A DNA stretch of 55,772 nucleotides, taken from positions 1-55,772 of the forward strand of contig JAHHHR010000050.1 of assembly GCA_019359245.1 (NCBI GenBank). Direction: 5' to 3'. The notes beneath the pieces were generated by a model. That model searched no databases and was not told where the DNA came from. It was given only the letters and a program-made list of their open reading frames with translations. Position numbers and translations under genes: made by a program. Of the stretch, positions 34,497 through 43,966 are shown in pieces. Positions within the stretch are counted from its first letter, which is position 1. Every line of letters begins with the position of its first letter. The stretch is from Nostoc desertorum CM1-VF14. Its GTDB lineage: Bacteria; Cyanobacteriota; Cyanobacteriia; Cyanobacteriales; Nostocaceae.

Positions 34497-34888
34497 TTAT
34501 TTAGATACAGCAACATTATAAACAATTTGATGATCGTAGTTATAGTAATAACCACCACCCAAATCACCTTCTAAGGAAATTGTGCCTAGCTCTGAAGTAA
34601 TTGCTTCAATTTGTGAAATAAAGTTTAATGTGTTTTGTCCGTATAATTGGCTAGAGATTGATTGGGAGAAAGGAGAACGATAAATTAGTTTTTACAGAAT
34701 TTCTGTTTCTTTATAAACAGTTGGACAAATACAAATCCAAGTTTCATCTACTGTTCTACCAGTAAAACAACACCTCTGCTACAAGAATAAGCCATCCAGC
34801 TAAAAGATCCTAAATCTTGTAAAAAAGATTCTAAATCATTGCTAACTGGACCAGGAGATAATATAGTAATTTTGAACTAAAAGCACAT
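34497..34888 (-). pseudogene. Decayed gene of unknown family
   Basis: Reading the minus strand from ATG 34888 gives M-C-F-stop, then an open stretch with good composition (ITILSPGPVSNDLESFLQDL, GSFSWMAYSCSRG). The sense then continues in another frame from about 34770 (TGRTVDETWICICPTVYKET), crosses a TAA, and ends with YRSPFSQSISSQLYGQNTLN and GDLGGGYYYNYDHQIVYNVA before TAA at 34497. So at least one frameshift and two stops interrupt a protein of about 125 residues. I cannot name the family. The hydrophilic, structured look of each part suggests a once real gene. Confidence 0.5.
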
Positions 34889-34895
34889 AAATAAA

Positions 34896-34925
34896 ATCCC
34901 CGGCTTCATAAAAGAAGGCGGGGAT
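34896..34925 (-). terminator. Intrinsic terminator of the pirin gene
   Basis: On the minus strand, ATCCCCGCCTTC pairs with GAAGCCGGGGAT around TTTTAT (one unpaired base), and TTTTATTT follows. It lies 36 bases past the pirin stop. Confidence 0.8.
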
Positions 34926-34960
34926 CTGGAGCTTACAATGCTTACCTTACAGACTTAAGA

Positions 34961-35677
34961 TTAACCTAAATCGAAAAGCAAGATTTCGCCGCCGATGTTG
35001 GTGCTAATTTCTAGCTGTTCTTCGCCATTGATTTGCACACCATCACCGGCTCTGAGTTCTTCGCCATTCAAGTCAACTATCCCTTTAGCTATTTGTAACC
35101 AGGCATAACGACCGGGTTTGACTTGATAATTAACAACATCACCTTCCTCTAAAACAGATGTGTATAAATCTACATCTTGGTGAATTGTCACAGCACCATC
35201 ACGCCCATCTTTTGCAGCAATTAAGCGTAATTTACCGCGCTTTTCTTCTAGAGGAAAAGCTTTTTGTTCATATCTTGGTGTCAACCTTTCTTGATTGGGA
35301 AGAATCCAGATTTGTAACAAGTGCAGTGGTTCAGTTGGTGAAGGATTAAATTCACTGTGGCTGATTCCAGTTCCAGCGCTCATAATTTGAGCATCACCGG
35401 GGCGAATCACCGAACCTGTACCTAAGCTGTCTTTATGCTCTACAGCACCTTCTAAGACATAAGTGAGGATTTCCATGTCACGATGACTGTGGGTAGGGAA
35501 TCCTGCACCAGGGGCGATGCGATCATCGTTAATCACTCGCAGAGAGCGAAAGCCCATGCGGTTGGGATCGTAAAAATTACCGAAGGAAAATGTGTGATAG
35601 CTATCGAGCCAGCCCATTTTAGCGTGACCACGGGCATTGCGATCGTGAATTAGGTGGCTAATTGTATTTTGAGACAT
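34961..35677 (-). CDS. Pirin family protein (bicupin)
   Basis: This 238-residue pirin has the N-terminal signature GWLDSYHTFSFGNFYDPNRM and the cupin metal-binding motif PTHSHRDMEILTYVLEGAVE (His, His and Glu ligands), followed by SAGTGISHSEFNPS. The C-terminal cupin (YAWLQIAKGIVDLNGEELRA) closes the fold. YhhW-like pirins can have quercetin 2,3-dioxygenase activity; roles in redox stress are common. A GAGGTG ribosome site sits before the ATG at 35677. Upstream lies the Dps gene on the same strand 267 bases away, giving a possible stress-linked neighbourhood. Confidence 0.92.
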   Translation of the reverse strand: MSQNTISHLIHDRNARGHAKMGWLDSYHTFSFGNFYDPNRMGFRSLRVINDDRIAPGAGFPTHSHRDMEILTYVLEGAVEHKDSLGTGSVIRPGDAQIMSAGTGISHSEFNPSPTEPLHLLQIWILPNQERLTPRYEQKAFPLEEKRGKLRLIAAKDGRDGAVTIHQDVDLYTSVLEEGDVVNYQVKPGRYAWLQIAKGIVDLNGEELRAGDGVQINGEEQLEISTNIGGEILLFDLG

Positions 35678-35944
35678 AGATTCACCTCGTTGTTAATGAA
35701 TATTTAATTAGGAGTTAAGAATTAGAATTGAAGTAGCATACCTTTCCAGTGATCTAATTACTTCAAGTTGAAGTATAAATTTTGATCTATCACTTGCAAA
35801 GATATTTTTGAATTTTTCGACCTACTTTTGAACTATTTCAATAGTAAAGTATATACATATAAAAGAAAAGTACGCACTTAAAAGTGACGTACTTACCAAA
35901 AAGATACTATTAGATTTACGAAAGACTACTTTTATCAGAAGTGC

Positions 35945-36517
35945 TTACTTTACACCAGCAGGGATCTTTTGAGTTTTAGTAGTAGCCGCTTTGCCATTCT
36001 CTGCCTTAATTTCTGCTACTTGCAGATGAGCTTCTAAGAACCAGAGTCGTTTGTCAATGGTGCGAGAAATTTCGGTGTAAAGATCGGCGGTATCAAGGTC
36101 GCCTAATTCATCAGTTTTATCGATCGCTTTACGGAGATGTTTAGCATAGAATGCATAACGATCTGATAAGGCTGTTACATGGTCTTTACCATCCAAAATA
36201 TCTAGGGGATATTCTGGCAAAATTGAATTACTAGCTGCGGCGCGGGCTGTTCCAAAAGCGTATCCGCCTAAAGCTGTAACGCGTTCAGCGACCATATCGA
36301 TGTATCCTTCCAATTCCCCAGCAAGTTCATCAAATAATAGGTGGAGCTGGTAAAAGTCAGTACCTTTAACATTCCAGTGCGCTTGCTTTGCTTGGGTTTT
36401 CAAATCCGAAGTAGCTGCCAAAGTTTGGTTGAGAAGTACTACGATTTGCACTCGCGCTTCGGCGGGAATGTCAATGCGGGTAGGGTACAAACGTGATGTA
36501 ATGCTGTTATCGCTCAT
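35945..36517 (-). CDS. dps: Dps-family ferritin-like DNA-protection protein
   Basis: This 190-residue protein has the Dps ferroxidase elements: His in TKQAKQAHWNVKG-type context (QAKQAHWNVKGTDF), and Asp/Glu in LHLLFDELAGELEGYIDMVA. The RALGGYAFGTA-like helix (VTALGGYAFGTARAAASNSI) and DLYTEISRTIDKRLWFLEAH complete the four-helix bundle. Dps proteins form 12-mers that oxidise and store iron with hydrogen peroxide and may coat DNA. The basic, Lys-rich tail (KAATTKTQKIPAGVK) could aid DNA binding. Nostoc has several Dps paralogues; which one this is cannot be stated. Confidence 0.92.
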   Translation of the reverse strand: MSDNSITSRLYPTRIDIPAEARVQIVVLLNQTLAATSDLKTQAKQAHWNVKGTDFYQLHLLFDELAGELEGYIDMVAERVTALGGYAFGTARAAASNSILPEYPLDILDGKDHVTALSDRYAFYAKHLRKAIDKTDELGDLDTADLYTEISRTIDKRLWFLEAHLQVAEIKAENGKAATTKTQKIPAGVK

Positions 36518-36633
36518 GATTCTACGTTGTTAATGCCTTTTACATCTAACTCTACAGAATTGCTTGGTTTGGCGAAACTCTCTGACGACCGATTGAATTA
36601 ATGCCTGAATATGTTAAAGTTTATGACTATTAG

Positions 36634-37707
36634 TTAAATACGGTGATTTTCTATGGTATTGAATGTGCCACCGAAAAGGCGATCGCGAATTACATCACTC
36701 TGCAAAAAGTCATGAGGAAAACCTAGTTCAATTTGACTCACTTCATTTAAACGTTGCAAATGTTCTGGCGAGAGAGTGATATTTAAAGAAGCTAAGTTAT
36801 CTTGAAACTGCGTTAATTTACGTGCCCCAATTATCGGAATAATCACACCATTTTGAGCGTGTAACCAAGCTAATGCTACTTGTGAAGGTGTGTGTCCAAT
36901 TTCGGTTGCAACTTCACTGACAACTTGAGCGATCGCTAAATTCCGTTCTGAAATAGTTCCAAACGCTGGATTTACTAATCTTCCTTGTTCATCGCCTGTT
37001 TGAGGAGGCTGATTATACTTACCTGTAAGCACACCACCACCCAAAGGCGACCACGGTGTTACTGCTAAATCGAAGGCTTTAGCCATCGGTAGCAAGTCAC
37101 GTTCTGGTGTTCGTTGAATTAAACTATATTCAATTTGTAGGGCGACAAATTGCGTCCACCCTTGGTATTGAGCGATGGTATTTGCTTGGGAAACGATCCA
37201 AGCGGGTGTGTCAGAAATGCCGATATAAAGTACTTTACCTTGACGGACTACATCATCAAGCGATACCTTCGGTGAGCTTCGCTAACGCAAGACTTCTTCA
37301 ATAGGTGTTGTAAAATCCCAAGCGTGTAACCAGAATAAATCAATGTAATCAGTATTGAGTCGTTTCAGGCTACCTTCTAAAGACTGGATTAAGTTCTTGC
37401 GATGATTTCCACTGGCGTTAGGGTCGCCCTTTTTGTTATTCATCTGCAAGGGAAAGGAATATTTTGTCGCAACTACAAAGCGTTCCCGTTCTTTAGCAAT
37501 CAACTCACCGACAATTTTTTCACTGCTACCATCGGTATAACCGTTGGCGGTGTCAATGAAATTTCCCCCTGCTTCTGCATAGCTATCAAAGATTTTACGA
37601 CTTTCGTCAACAGATGCACCCCAACCCCAATCTTCACCAAAGGTCATGGTTCCCAAGGAGAGTTCAGAGACTCTTAACCCGCTTTTGCCCAAGAGTTTGT
37701 ATCTCAT
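36634..37707 (-). pseudogene. Aldo/keto reductase gene interrupted by a repeat with an in-frame stop
   Basis: From ATG 37707 (MRYKLLGKSGLRVSELSLGT) the protein runs through DTANGYTDGSSEKIVGELIA and YIDLFWLHAWDFTTPIEEVL to a TAG at 37282-37284. The frame then continues without shift: after seven more codons comes LDDVVRQGKVLYIGISDTPA and the complete C-terminal half to 36634 (TPSQVALAWLHAQ, PIIGARKLTQFQDNLASL). Catalytic Asp, Tyr, Lys (VATKYSF) and His (WLHAW) are all in the first part. A 29-bp dispersed repeat at the break supplies the TAG. The gene is therefore an otherwise intact reductase cut in two; readthrough or reinitiation at the MLPMAKAFDLAV Met is possible but the second part alone lacks the active site. 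Confidence 0.85.
37260..37288. repeat. 29-bp dispersed repeat inside the aldo/keto reductase gene
   Basis: The copy reads GCGATACCTTCGGTGAGC... and ends GCTAACGC on the + strand. It matches the LysR copy (complement orientation) at 21 of 29 positions by eye. It starts with GCGAT and ends CGC, as if 21 bases were placed inside a GCGATCGC octamer; GCGATCGC here would read L-R-S-L-D-D, a normal reductase sequence. Confidence 0.75.
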
Positions 37708-37833
37708 GAATATTTTCTCATTAATGAAAAAACTAAGCAAATACCATTCCAAAAGAATGATACAGCAGAATTCAGAATTCAGAAGGAGTTAAAACTTAAA
37801 AGTTGAACCTCTAAGGGTGAAACTTCAAATTTT

Positions 37834-38034
37834 AACATCCCAGAATATTGGATTGTAGATTTTCGTGGCTTGGGTGGGTTGCAATTTATTGGCAATCCCA
37901 AACAACCCACATTCACCGTTTGCCAGTTAGTTAATGGTGTGTATCAGCAGCAACAATATCGCTTAGAAGATAGTATTTCGTCTAATATATTGCCAAATTT
38001 ACAACTTAAGCTAGACGACATTATGCATATTTAA
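37834..38034 (+). pseudogene. C-terminal remnant of a Uma2-family endonuclease-like gene
   Basis: The frame reads NIPEYWIVDFRGLGGLQFIG, NPKQPTFTVCQLVNGVYQQQ and ISSNILPNLQLKLDDIMHI before TAA. That is the C-terminal third of a Uma2 (DUF820) protein with the conserved PEYWIVD motif; the PD-(D/E)XK first half is missing and no start codon precedes it. It is a 5'-truncated relic beside the broken reductase gene. The DNA upstream (GAATTCAGAAGGAGTTAAAAC) carries repeat-like strings seen elsewhere in the window. Confidence 0.75.
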
Positions 38035-38170
38035 TAAATGAAATTTTGTTTTGGCTGAAGTGAATCGGATTATTTAAGAGTGCTTTACTAAAGCTAGAGT
38101 GATCGCTACGGTTTTCTGAGCTAAAATACCAAAGTTGTATTTAAACACATCTGATAAGTCAATTATTTTT

Positions 38171-38575
38171 ATGAATTACTACGTAATCTACGATGGGAAT
38201 TGTAATCTCTGCGTTACCCTAGTGCGATCGCTAGAAACCTTAGACCAAGGAAAGCTGTTTCGCTACAGTCCTATGCAAGATGAGCAGACACTTTTACGGT
38301 GGGGAATTACAGCTCAAGACTGTGAACAGGGGATGATTTTAATTGATGCCAATGAACCTCAGAGACGTTGGCAAGGTAGTAATGCAGCTGAAGAAATTGG
38401 GCGATTATTGCCAGCAGGAAGTATTTTTGTAGATGCTTATCGAGCCTTACCGGGCATGAAATGGGCAGGCGATCGCTTTTACGAACAAATCCGCGATAAT
38501 CGTTACACTATATTTGGTAAGCGTTCTAATACATATCAATCGTCATACTGTGTAGATGGTAGCTGCAAGCCGTAG
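38171..38575 (+). CDS. DCC-family (DUF393) thiol-disulfide oxidoreductase-like protein
   Basis: This 134-residue protein starts at ATG 38171 (MNYYVIYDGNCNLCVTLVRS) with the DxxCxLC motif that names the family, followed by FRYSPMQDE, and the end segment RALPGMKWAGDRFYEQIRDN. DCC proteins are thioredoxin-like folds with a putative redox-active CxxC. The frame is open for 12 codons upstream of 38171, but the family starts at the strand that carries the motif. It ends with DGSCKP, a further Cys. No partner is obvious. Confidence 0.85.
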   Translation: MNYYVIYDGNCNLCVTLVRSLETLDQGKLFRYSPMQDEQTLLRWGITAQDCEQGMILIDANEPQRRWQGSNAAEEIGRLLPAGSIFVDAYRALPGMKWAGDRFYEQIRDNRYTIFGKRSNTYQSSYCVDGSCKP

Positions 38576-39022
38576 GTATTCCGAGTCTGAGGCAGGGGGA
38601 AGGGAGCAGGGAGCAGGGAGCAGGGAGATGAGGGGAAACCCATCAATAAATATAAATGTATTGGCTTTGAGACAAATACGCATTATTTATCGTCGCACTT
38701 TTCGCTCAAAATAAATATTTTTTCCTTAAGTATAAATACATTTATTAGCTCGTAACCCTATACTGTTGGGGAATTCCAGCATCTTTCTCCCCCTGCCCCC
38801 TGCCCCCTGCTCCCCTGCCTCTTTGGTCATTAGACAGAATTTATTCTGGTCAAAAATCCGCCTCCAGGTGCTAGCAAAAACTCTGCTAGACCAACCATTA
38901 TGCTATCTGGCGTGTTTGTAAATATTGTGCAATCAATGACATTTGCGATCGCCTATGGCGGGCGGATACGCCATCGCGCCACGATTCGGCACAACAAACT
39001 GGAACTGATGGGAGGATACTGC
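38576..39022. other. Leader of the trehalose cluster with mirrored purine/pyrimidine repeats
   Basis: GGGAGCAGGGAGCAGGG units (about 38599-38626) are mirrored by CCCCCTGCCCCCTGCTCCCC (about 38786-38815), which could pair around an AT-rich 160-base core. A further GC-rich element (GCGATCGCCTATGGCGGGC...) lies at about 38945-38977, just before treZ. The treZ promoter must lie here; no defined box was recognised. Confidence 0.5.
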
Positions 39023-40870
39023 GTGAGAATAGGTGCTAACTACTTGGGTAACGGAGAGTGTGAATTTACAGTTTGGTCTCCGCTATTAGAGAGCGTCACT
39101 GTACAAATTTTGACGCCAGAACAGCAGTTAATTCCACTCAAGCCTCAGTCTGAGGGATACTGGCAAACGAAAGTCAACGATGTGTATCCAGGCACGCTTT
39201 ATCGGTATGTCTTAAATGGGCAAGACGCTTTTGCCGATCCTGCGTCGCAGTATCAACCTGAAGGGGTGCATGGACCGTCTCAAATTGTCGATCAACATTT
39301 TGAGTGGACAGATGAAGGGTGGACTGGCATTCCTGTGGAATCGATGATTTTTTATGAACTCCACGTTGCGACATTCACGCCTGAAGGAACTTTCACCGCG
39401 ATTATTCCCCGCTTACCGGATTTAAAAGAACTGGGAATTAACGCCATTGAAATTATGCCCATCTCTCAGTTTCCGGGAGATGCTCATATTGAAGCAACTC
39501 TTGCATACCGCAACTGGGGTTATGACGGCGTTTACCCTTATGCTGTCCAAAATTCCTACGGTAGCCCAGCCGATCTGAAGGAATTGGTAAATGCTTGCCA
39601 CCAACACGGAATTGCTGTTGTCCTGGATGTGGTGTATAACCACTTTGGGCCAGAAGGCAACTATATGAGTCAGTTCGCGCCCTACTTTACTAAAACCTAT
39701 AAAACACCTTGGGGCGAAGCGCTGAATTTTGACGATGCCCATAGTCAGGGTGTGCGAAATTATTTTATCGAAAATGCGCTTTACTGGTTGCGCGAGTTCC
39801 ACATAGATGCATTGCGGCTGGATGCCATTCAAGCAATTTACGACTTAGGAGCCAAGCATTTTTTATGGGAACTGGCGGAAGCAGTTCATCATTTTTCACA
39901 ACAAGGGCAAAAATGGAAACGCCATTTAATTGCCGAAAGTGACCTGAATAATCCGCAAATAATTCGTCCGGTAGAATTGGGTGGATATGGCCTTGATGCC
40001 CAGTGGAGTGATGATTTTCACCATTCATTACACGCACTGTTGACAGGCGATCGCCAAGGATATTATCAAGATTTTGGGCAAACTGCTCAGTTGGCAAAAG
40101 CTTATGAAGATACTTTTGTCTACGATTGGAAGTACGCACCACACCGTAAGCGTTTTCATGGCGTATCTTGCCGCGATCGCCCTTTGTCACAATTTACAAT
40201 CTGTATTCAGAATCACGATCAAATCGGCAACCAAATGAAAGGAGAACGCCTCAGCCAGAAAATCTCTTTTGAAGGATTAAAGTTAGCTGCTGGCGCTGTG
40301 TTGTTGTCACCTAACTTACCCTTATTATTTATGGGAGAGGAATATGGAGAAACAGCACCCTTCATTTACTTTGTTAGTCACTCCGATCCAGATTTAATTC
40401 AAGCAGTTCGAGCCGGACGCAAACAAGAATTTGAAGCATTTCACTTCGCAGATGATCCCCCAGATCCCGAATCGTCAGAAACTTTCCTAAAGTCTAAACT
40501 CAACTGGGAATTACGCAATGATGGTAAGCACAAAGTTCTCTGGGATTGGTATCGTCAGTTAATTAATTTACGCAAGACGCATCCAGTACTTTTGAATCAA
40601 GACCGCAACTCCATCAAAGCCACTAACGATGAAGACAAGGAGTTGGTAATCGTGCGTCGTTGGTGCGAATCAAGTGAACTAATATTTGTGATGAATTTCA
40701 ATTCGTCTCCAGTGGCAGTGACGCTGCCGTTTGAGCAAAATGCTAATAAATTATTAGACTCTGCTGATACCTCATGGTCTGGGCATGGTTCTGAAGCTCC
40801 TGAACATCTGTCTGTAGGTCAAGAATTCAAATTGCAACCTACTAGTTTAGTACTCTATGAAAAAGGATAA
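39023..40870 (+). CDS. treZ: Malto-oligosyltrehalose trehalohydrolase
   Basis: This 615-residue GH13 enzyme cleaves trehalose from the end of maltooligosyl trehalose made by TreY. It has an N-terminal CBM48-like domain (RIGANYLGNGECEFTVWSPL), (beta/alpha)8 motifs RNWGYDGVYPYAVQNSYG, VVLDVVYNHFGPEGN, the nucleophile Asp in DALRLDAIQAI, the acid Glu in HLIAESDLNNP and the transition-state Asp in CIQNHDQIGNQ. I choose GTG 39023: GGGAGG precedes it by seven bases and the product begins MRIGANYLGNGECEF as in other TreZ. Upstream ATGs (38900, 39008) would add repeat-derived residues. treY follows 170 bases downstream. Confidence 0.94.
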   Translation: MRIGANYLGNGECEFTVWSPLLESVTVQILTPEQQLIPLKPQSEGYWQTKVNDVYPGTLYRYVLNGQDAFADPASQYQPEGVHGPSQIVDQHFEWTDEGWTGIPVESMIFYELHVATFTPEGTFTAIIPRLPDLKELGINAIEIMPISQFPGDAHIEATLAYRNWGYDGVYPYAVQNSYGSPADLKELVNACHQHGIAVVLDVVYNHFGPEGNYMSQFAPYFTKTYKTPWGEALNFDDAHSQGVRNYFIENALYWLREFHIDALRLDAIQAIYDLGAKHFLWELAEAVHHFSQQGQKWKRHLIAESDLNNPQIIRPVELGGYGLDAQWSDDFHHSLHALLTGDRQGYYQDFGQTAQLAKAYEDTFVYDWKYAPHRKRFHGVSCRDRPLSQFTICIQNHDQIGNQMKGERLSQKISFEGLKLAAGAVLLSPNLPLLFMGEEYGETAPFIYFVSHSDPDLIQAVRAGRKQEFEAFHFADDPPDPESSETFLKSKLNWELRNDGKHKVLWDWYRQLINLRKTHPVLLNQDRNSIKATNDEDKELVIVRRWCESSELIFVMNFNSSPVAVTLPFEQNANKLLDSADTSWSGHGSEAPEHLSVGQEFKLQPTSLVLYEKG

Positions 40871-40992
40871 GAGGGAAAGTTAAAACTTAAAGTTTCAGCC
40901 TCATAACCTCAACGTCCGAGTAAAAAGGCTCAAACTCCCCCATCTCCTACCCTGCGGGAAGCTAAAGCTACATTCCCCTTACTCCCCATTTT

Positions 40993-41020
40993 GTAGAGAC
41001 GCGATTAATCGCGTCTCTAC
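40993..41020. repeat. Perfect 28-bp palindrome between treZ and treY
   Basis: The 14-base arm GTAGAGACGCGATT is followed at once by its reverse complement. It is a widespread Nostoc intergenic palindrome and sits 22 bases before the treY ATG, where it could affect coupling of the two genes. Confidence 0.85.
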
Positions 41021-41042
41021 CCACTCCCCACTCAAAAAAAAT

Positions 41043-43841
41043 ATGCGAATTCCTACCGCCACTTATCGAATTCAGTTTACACCTCAGTTTGGCTTTGACA
41101 ACGCCAAAGCGATCGCAACTTATCTTGCAGATTTAGGTATTTCTGATTTATATGCTTCCCCCATTTTCAAAGCAAGATCCGGGAGTACGCATGGCTACGA
41201 TATAGTAGATGCCACCCAACTTAATCCAGAACTGGGAACTAATGAATCCTTTGATGCATTAGCAAGTGAAATCCAATCCCTTGGTATGGGCTGGTTACAA
41301 GATATTGTGCCTAACCACATGGCCTATAGCAGCGAAAACGATTACTTGATGGACGTATTGGAACACGGCCCAGATTCTAGCTATACCGACTACTTCGATC
41401 TTTCTTGGAATGCTCCCTTTGGCGATCGCCAAGAGCGAATTCTCGCGCCGTTGCTGGGAGATTTCTATGGTACATCCCTGGAAAACGGACACATTCAACT
41501 GCAATATGAACAAAACGGTTTAACTGTCAACTATTACAGCTTGAAACTGCCACTGCGGTTAGAGTCTTACACAAAATTTATCACCCATAATCTGGGTAAA
41601 CTCACGCGCACACTAGGACGCAATCATCCCGATTTTATTAAACTATTGGGGATTCTCTACATTCTTAGAAATGTGCCCTCAGAAGTTGCGGGAAAACAGC
41701 GACAAGACCAAATCGCATTTATTAAAGGATTGGTTTGGGAACTCTACACCACAAACGATGCCATCCGTGAGTTCATTGACGAAAATATTCAAACTTTCAA
41801 CGGAGAACCAGGTAATTCAGATAGCTTTAACTTGCTAGATGAATTACTAAATGACCAATTTTACCGTCTCGCTTTCTGGAAAGTTGGCGCGGAAGAAATG
41901 AACTACCGCCGTTTCTTTACTGTCAATGAACTAATTTCCGTTAAAGTTGAAGAAGTGCGGGTTTTTAATAATACCCACAGCCTCATTCAAAAACTGGTTG
42001 AGGAAGGTAAGTTCACTGGTTTACGCATTGATCATATTGATGGACTTTATAACCCAATCCAATATCTAGAAAGACTGCGAGAAAAAACGGGAGATGTTTA
42101 TATTACGGTCGAGAAGATTTTAGAACTCACCGAAGAATTGCCGGAAAACTGGGAAATTGAAGGAACATCTGGTTATGATTTCTTGAATTATGTAAATGGC
42201 GTATTTTGCCAAACTGAAAATGAATCATCCTTCGATAAAATCTACCAAAACTTTATTGGCTCAAGAGTAGATTATGCATCGGTGGTGAAGGATAAAAAGC
42301 ACCTGATTTTGGAAAAAAATTTAGCAGGTGATATTGACAATTTGGCTCTTTTATTAAAGAACGTTTCCAGCAAATATCGCTATGGCAATGATTTTACATT
42401 GAATGGCTTGAAAAGAGCGATCGCCGAAGTTTTGACACTGTTCCCGATTTACCGCACCTACATTACACCCGATGGAATTGGAGAAAGCGATCGCGCTACC
42501 ATTCAGAAAGTAATCGATCAAGCCAAAGAACAAGCGCCCTTGTTGCAAAACGAACTGACCTTTATTGAGAAGTTAATGCTGCTAGAGTTTGATAATTCTT
42601 TAACTCAAACAGAACGCGAACAGTGGATATATTTTGTCTTGCGGATGCAGCAATACAGTGGCCCGTTAATGGCAAAAGGCGTAGAAGACACCACATTATA
42701 TGTATACAATCGGTTGCTGTCGCTGAATGAAGTAGGGGGAAATCCCGGCCATTTTGGCATCGACTTAACCAAATTTCATGCCTTTAACAAACAGCATCAA
42801 GAAACCTGGCCACACACAATGAACACCACAGCCACCCACGACACCAAACGCGGCGAAGATGTGCGAGCTAGGTTGAATGTTCTCTCAGAACTCCCAGATG
42901 AGTGGGAGCAGCAGGTAAATACTTGGAGCGCCATGAATCGGGTACATCGTAGCTATCGCCACGGGTTTGCTATGCCCGATCGCAACGACGAGTATTTTCT
43001 CTATCAAACCTTGGTAGGGGCGTTTCCCTTTGCGGAACATGAACACGCATCCTTCGTGGAACGGGTAAAAGACTATATAATTAAGGCAATTCGAGAAGCG
43101 AAGGTGCATACAGCATGGTTGCGACCTGATAGCGAGTATGAAGAAGCTTGTACCTCCTTCATTGAGAAAGTACTCGACCCTTCCCTCTCCGAGGAATTTC
43201 TAGAAGCCTTTCGTCCCTTTCAACAGCGAATTGCAGAGTATGGTATCTTCAATTCCCTTTCCCAAACTCTACTGAAGATTACCGCGCCCGGCGTACCTGA
43301 TGTATACCAAGGAACAGAACTTTGGGAACTTAGCCTAGTTGATCCAGACAATCGCCGTCCCGTAGATTTTGAACAGCGACGCACTTACTTAAGCGCTATC
43401 CGCGAACAAGTGAAAACCGACATTCTGGGTTTAATTCAAGAGTTACTGAGTGATAAAAACGACGGCAGAATCAAACTGTTTTTAACGGCTCAATTACTGC
43501 AAGCTAGAACCAACTATGTTTCATTATTCCAGGACGGCGACTATCTACCGTTAGAAGTTCAGGGAACCTACGCCAATCATATAATCGCCTTTGCACGGCG
43601 AGAAGGGAATCAAACAGCGATCGCGATCGCACCTCGCTTTTTAACAAGCCTCATCCAGCCTGGAGACAACCCCTTGGGCGAGCCAATATGGAAAGATACG
43701 CACCTGCAATTACCCCCTGGAACTCCCTCCACCTGGAAAAACGTCCTTACTCAACAACCCTTACAAACCACACAAACCCTATCTATCGGATCAGCCCTCG
43801 CCCATTTCCCAGTCGCCCTATTAATTAGTAGTGCCCAATAA
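41043..43841 (+). CDS. treY: Malto-oligosyltrehalose synthase
   Basis: This 932-residue GH13 enzyme turns the reducing end of a maltodextrin into a trehalose unit. Motifs include TYRIQFTPQFGFDNAKAIAT, DLYASPIFKARSGSTHGYDI, WLQDIVPNHMAYSSE, the nucleophile Asp in GLRIDHIDGLYNP, the acid Glu in VYITVEKILEL and the stabilising Asp in TTATHDTKRGEDVRARL, plus MAKGVEDTTLYVYNRL. Length is typical or slightly long. It forms, with treZ and treH, a cluster known from Anabaena and Nostoc for desiccation and salt-related trehalose metabolism. It stands 170 bases after treZ on the same strand. Confidence 0.95.
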   Translation: MRIPTATYRIQFTPQFGFDNAKAIATYLADLGISDLYASPIFKARSGSTHGYDIVDATQLNPELGTNESFDALASEIQSLGMGWLQDIVPNHMAYSSENDYLMDVLEHGPDSSYTDYFDLSWNAPFGDRQERILAPLLGDFYGTSLENGHIQLQYEQNGLTVNYYSLKLPLRLESYTKFITHNLGKLTRTLGRNHPDFIKLLGILYILRNVPSEVAGKQRQDQIAFIKGLVWELYTTNDAIREFIDENIQTFNGEPGNSDSFNLLDELLNDQFYRLAFWKVGAEEMNYRRFFTVNELISVKVEEVRVFNNTHSLIQKLVEEGKFTGLRIDHIDGLYNPIQYLERLREKTGDVYITVEKILELTEELPENWEIEGTSGYDFLNYVNGVFCQTENESSFDKIYQNFIGSRVDYASVVKDKKHLILEKNLAGDIDNLALLLKNVSSKYRYGNDFTLNGLKRAIAEVLTLFPIYRTYITPDGIGESDRATIQKVIDQAKEQAPLLQNELTFIEKLMLLEFDNSLTQTEREQWIYFVLRMQQYSGPLMAKGVEDTTLYVYNRLLSLNEVGGNPGHFGIDLTKFHAFNKQHQETWPHTMNTTATHDTKRGEDVRARLNVLSELPDEWEQQVNTWSAMNRVHRSYRHGFAMPDRNDEYFLYQTLVGAFPFAEHEHASFVERVKDYIIKAIREAKVHTAWLRPDSEYEEACTSFIEKVLDPSLSEEFLEAFRPFQQRIAEYGIFNSLSQTLLKITAPGVPDVYQGTELWELSLVDPDNRRPVDFEQRRTYLSAIREQVKTDILGLIQELLSDKNDGRIKLFLTAQLLQARTNYVSLFQDGDYLPLEVQGTYANHIIAFARREGNQTAIAIAPRFLTSLIQPGDNPLGEPIWKDTHLQLPPGTPSTWKNVLTQQPLQTTQTLSIGSALAHFPVALLISSAQ

Positions 43842-43966
43842 AAACATAAATCTACCCCACGCAGAGAAAACCCCTAAAACCTCTGCGTACCTCTGCGATT
43901 CCCTTTGCGTTCCTCTGCGTTAAAAAAAATTCTTCCAAACTCCTCACCACCCCGTCAGATTAAATT

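Noticed and set aside
38900..39022. Longer TreZ N terminus
   Set aside because: The added residues come from a GC-rich repeat; GTG 39023 has GGGAGG at proper distance and matches the family start.
40993..41020. The 28-bp palindrome before treY as a specific trehalose operator
   Set aside because: The same type of palindrome is a common dispersed Nostoc repeat, so its position alone is not evidence for a regulator.
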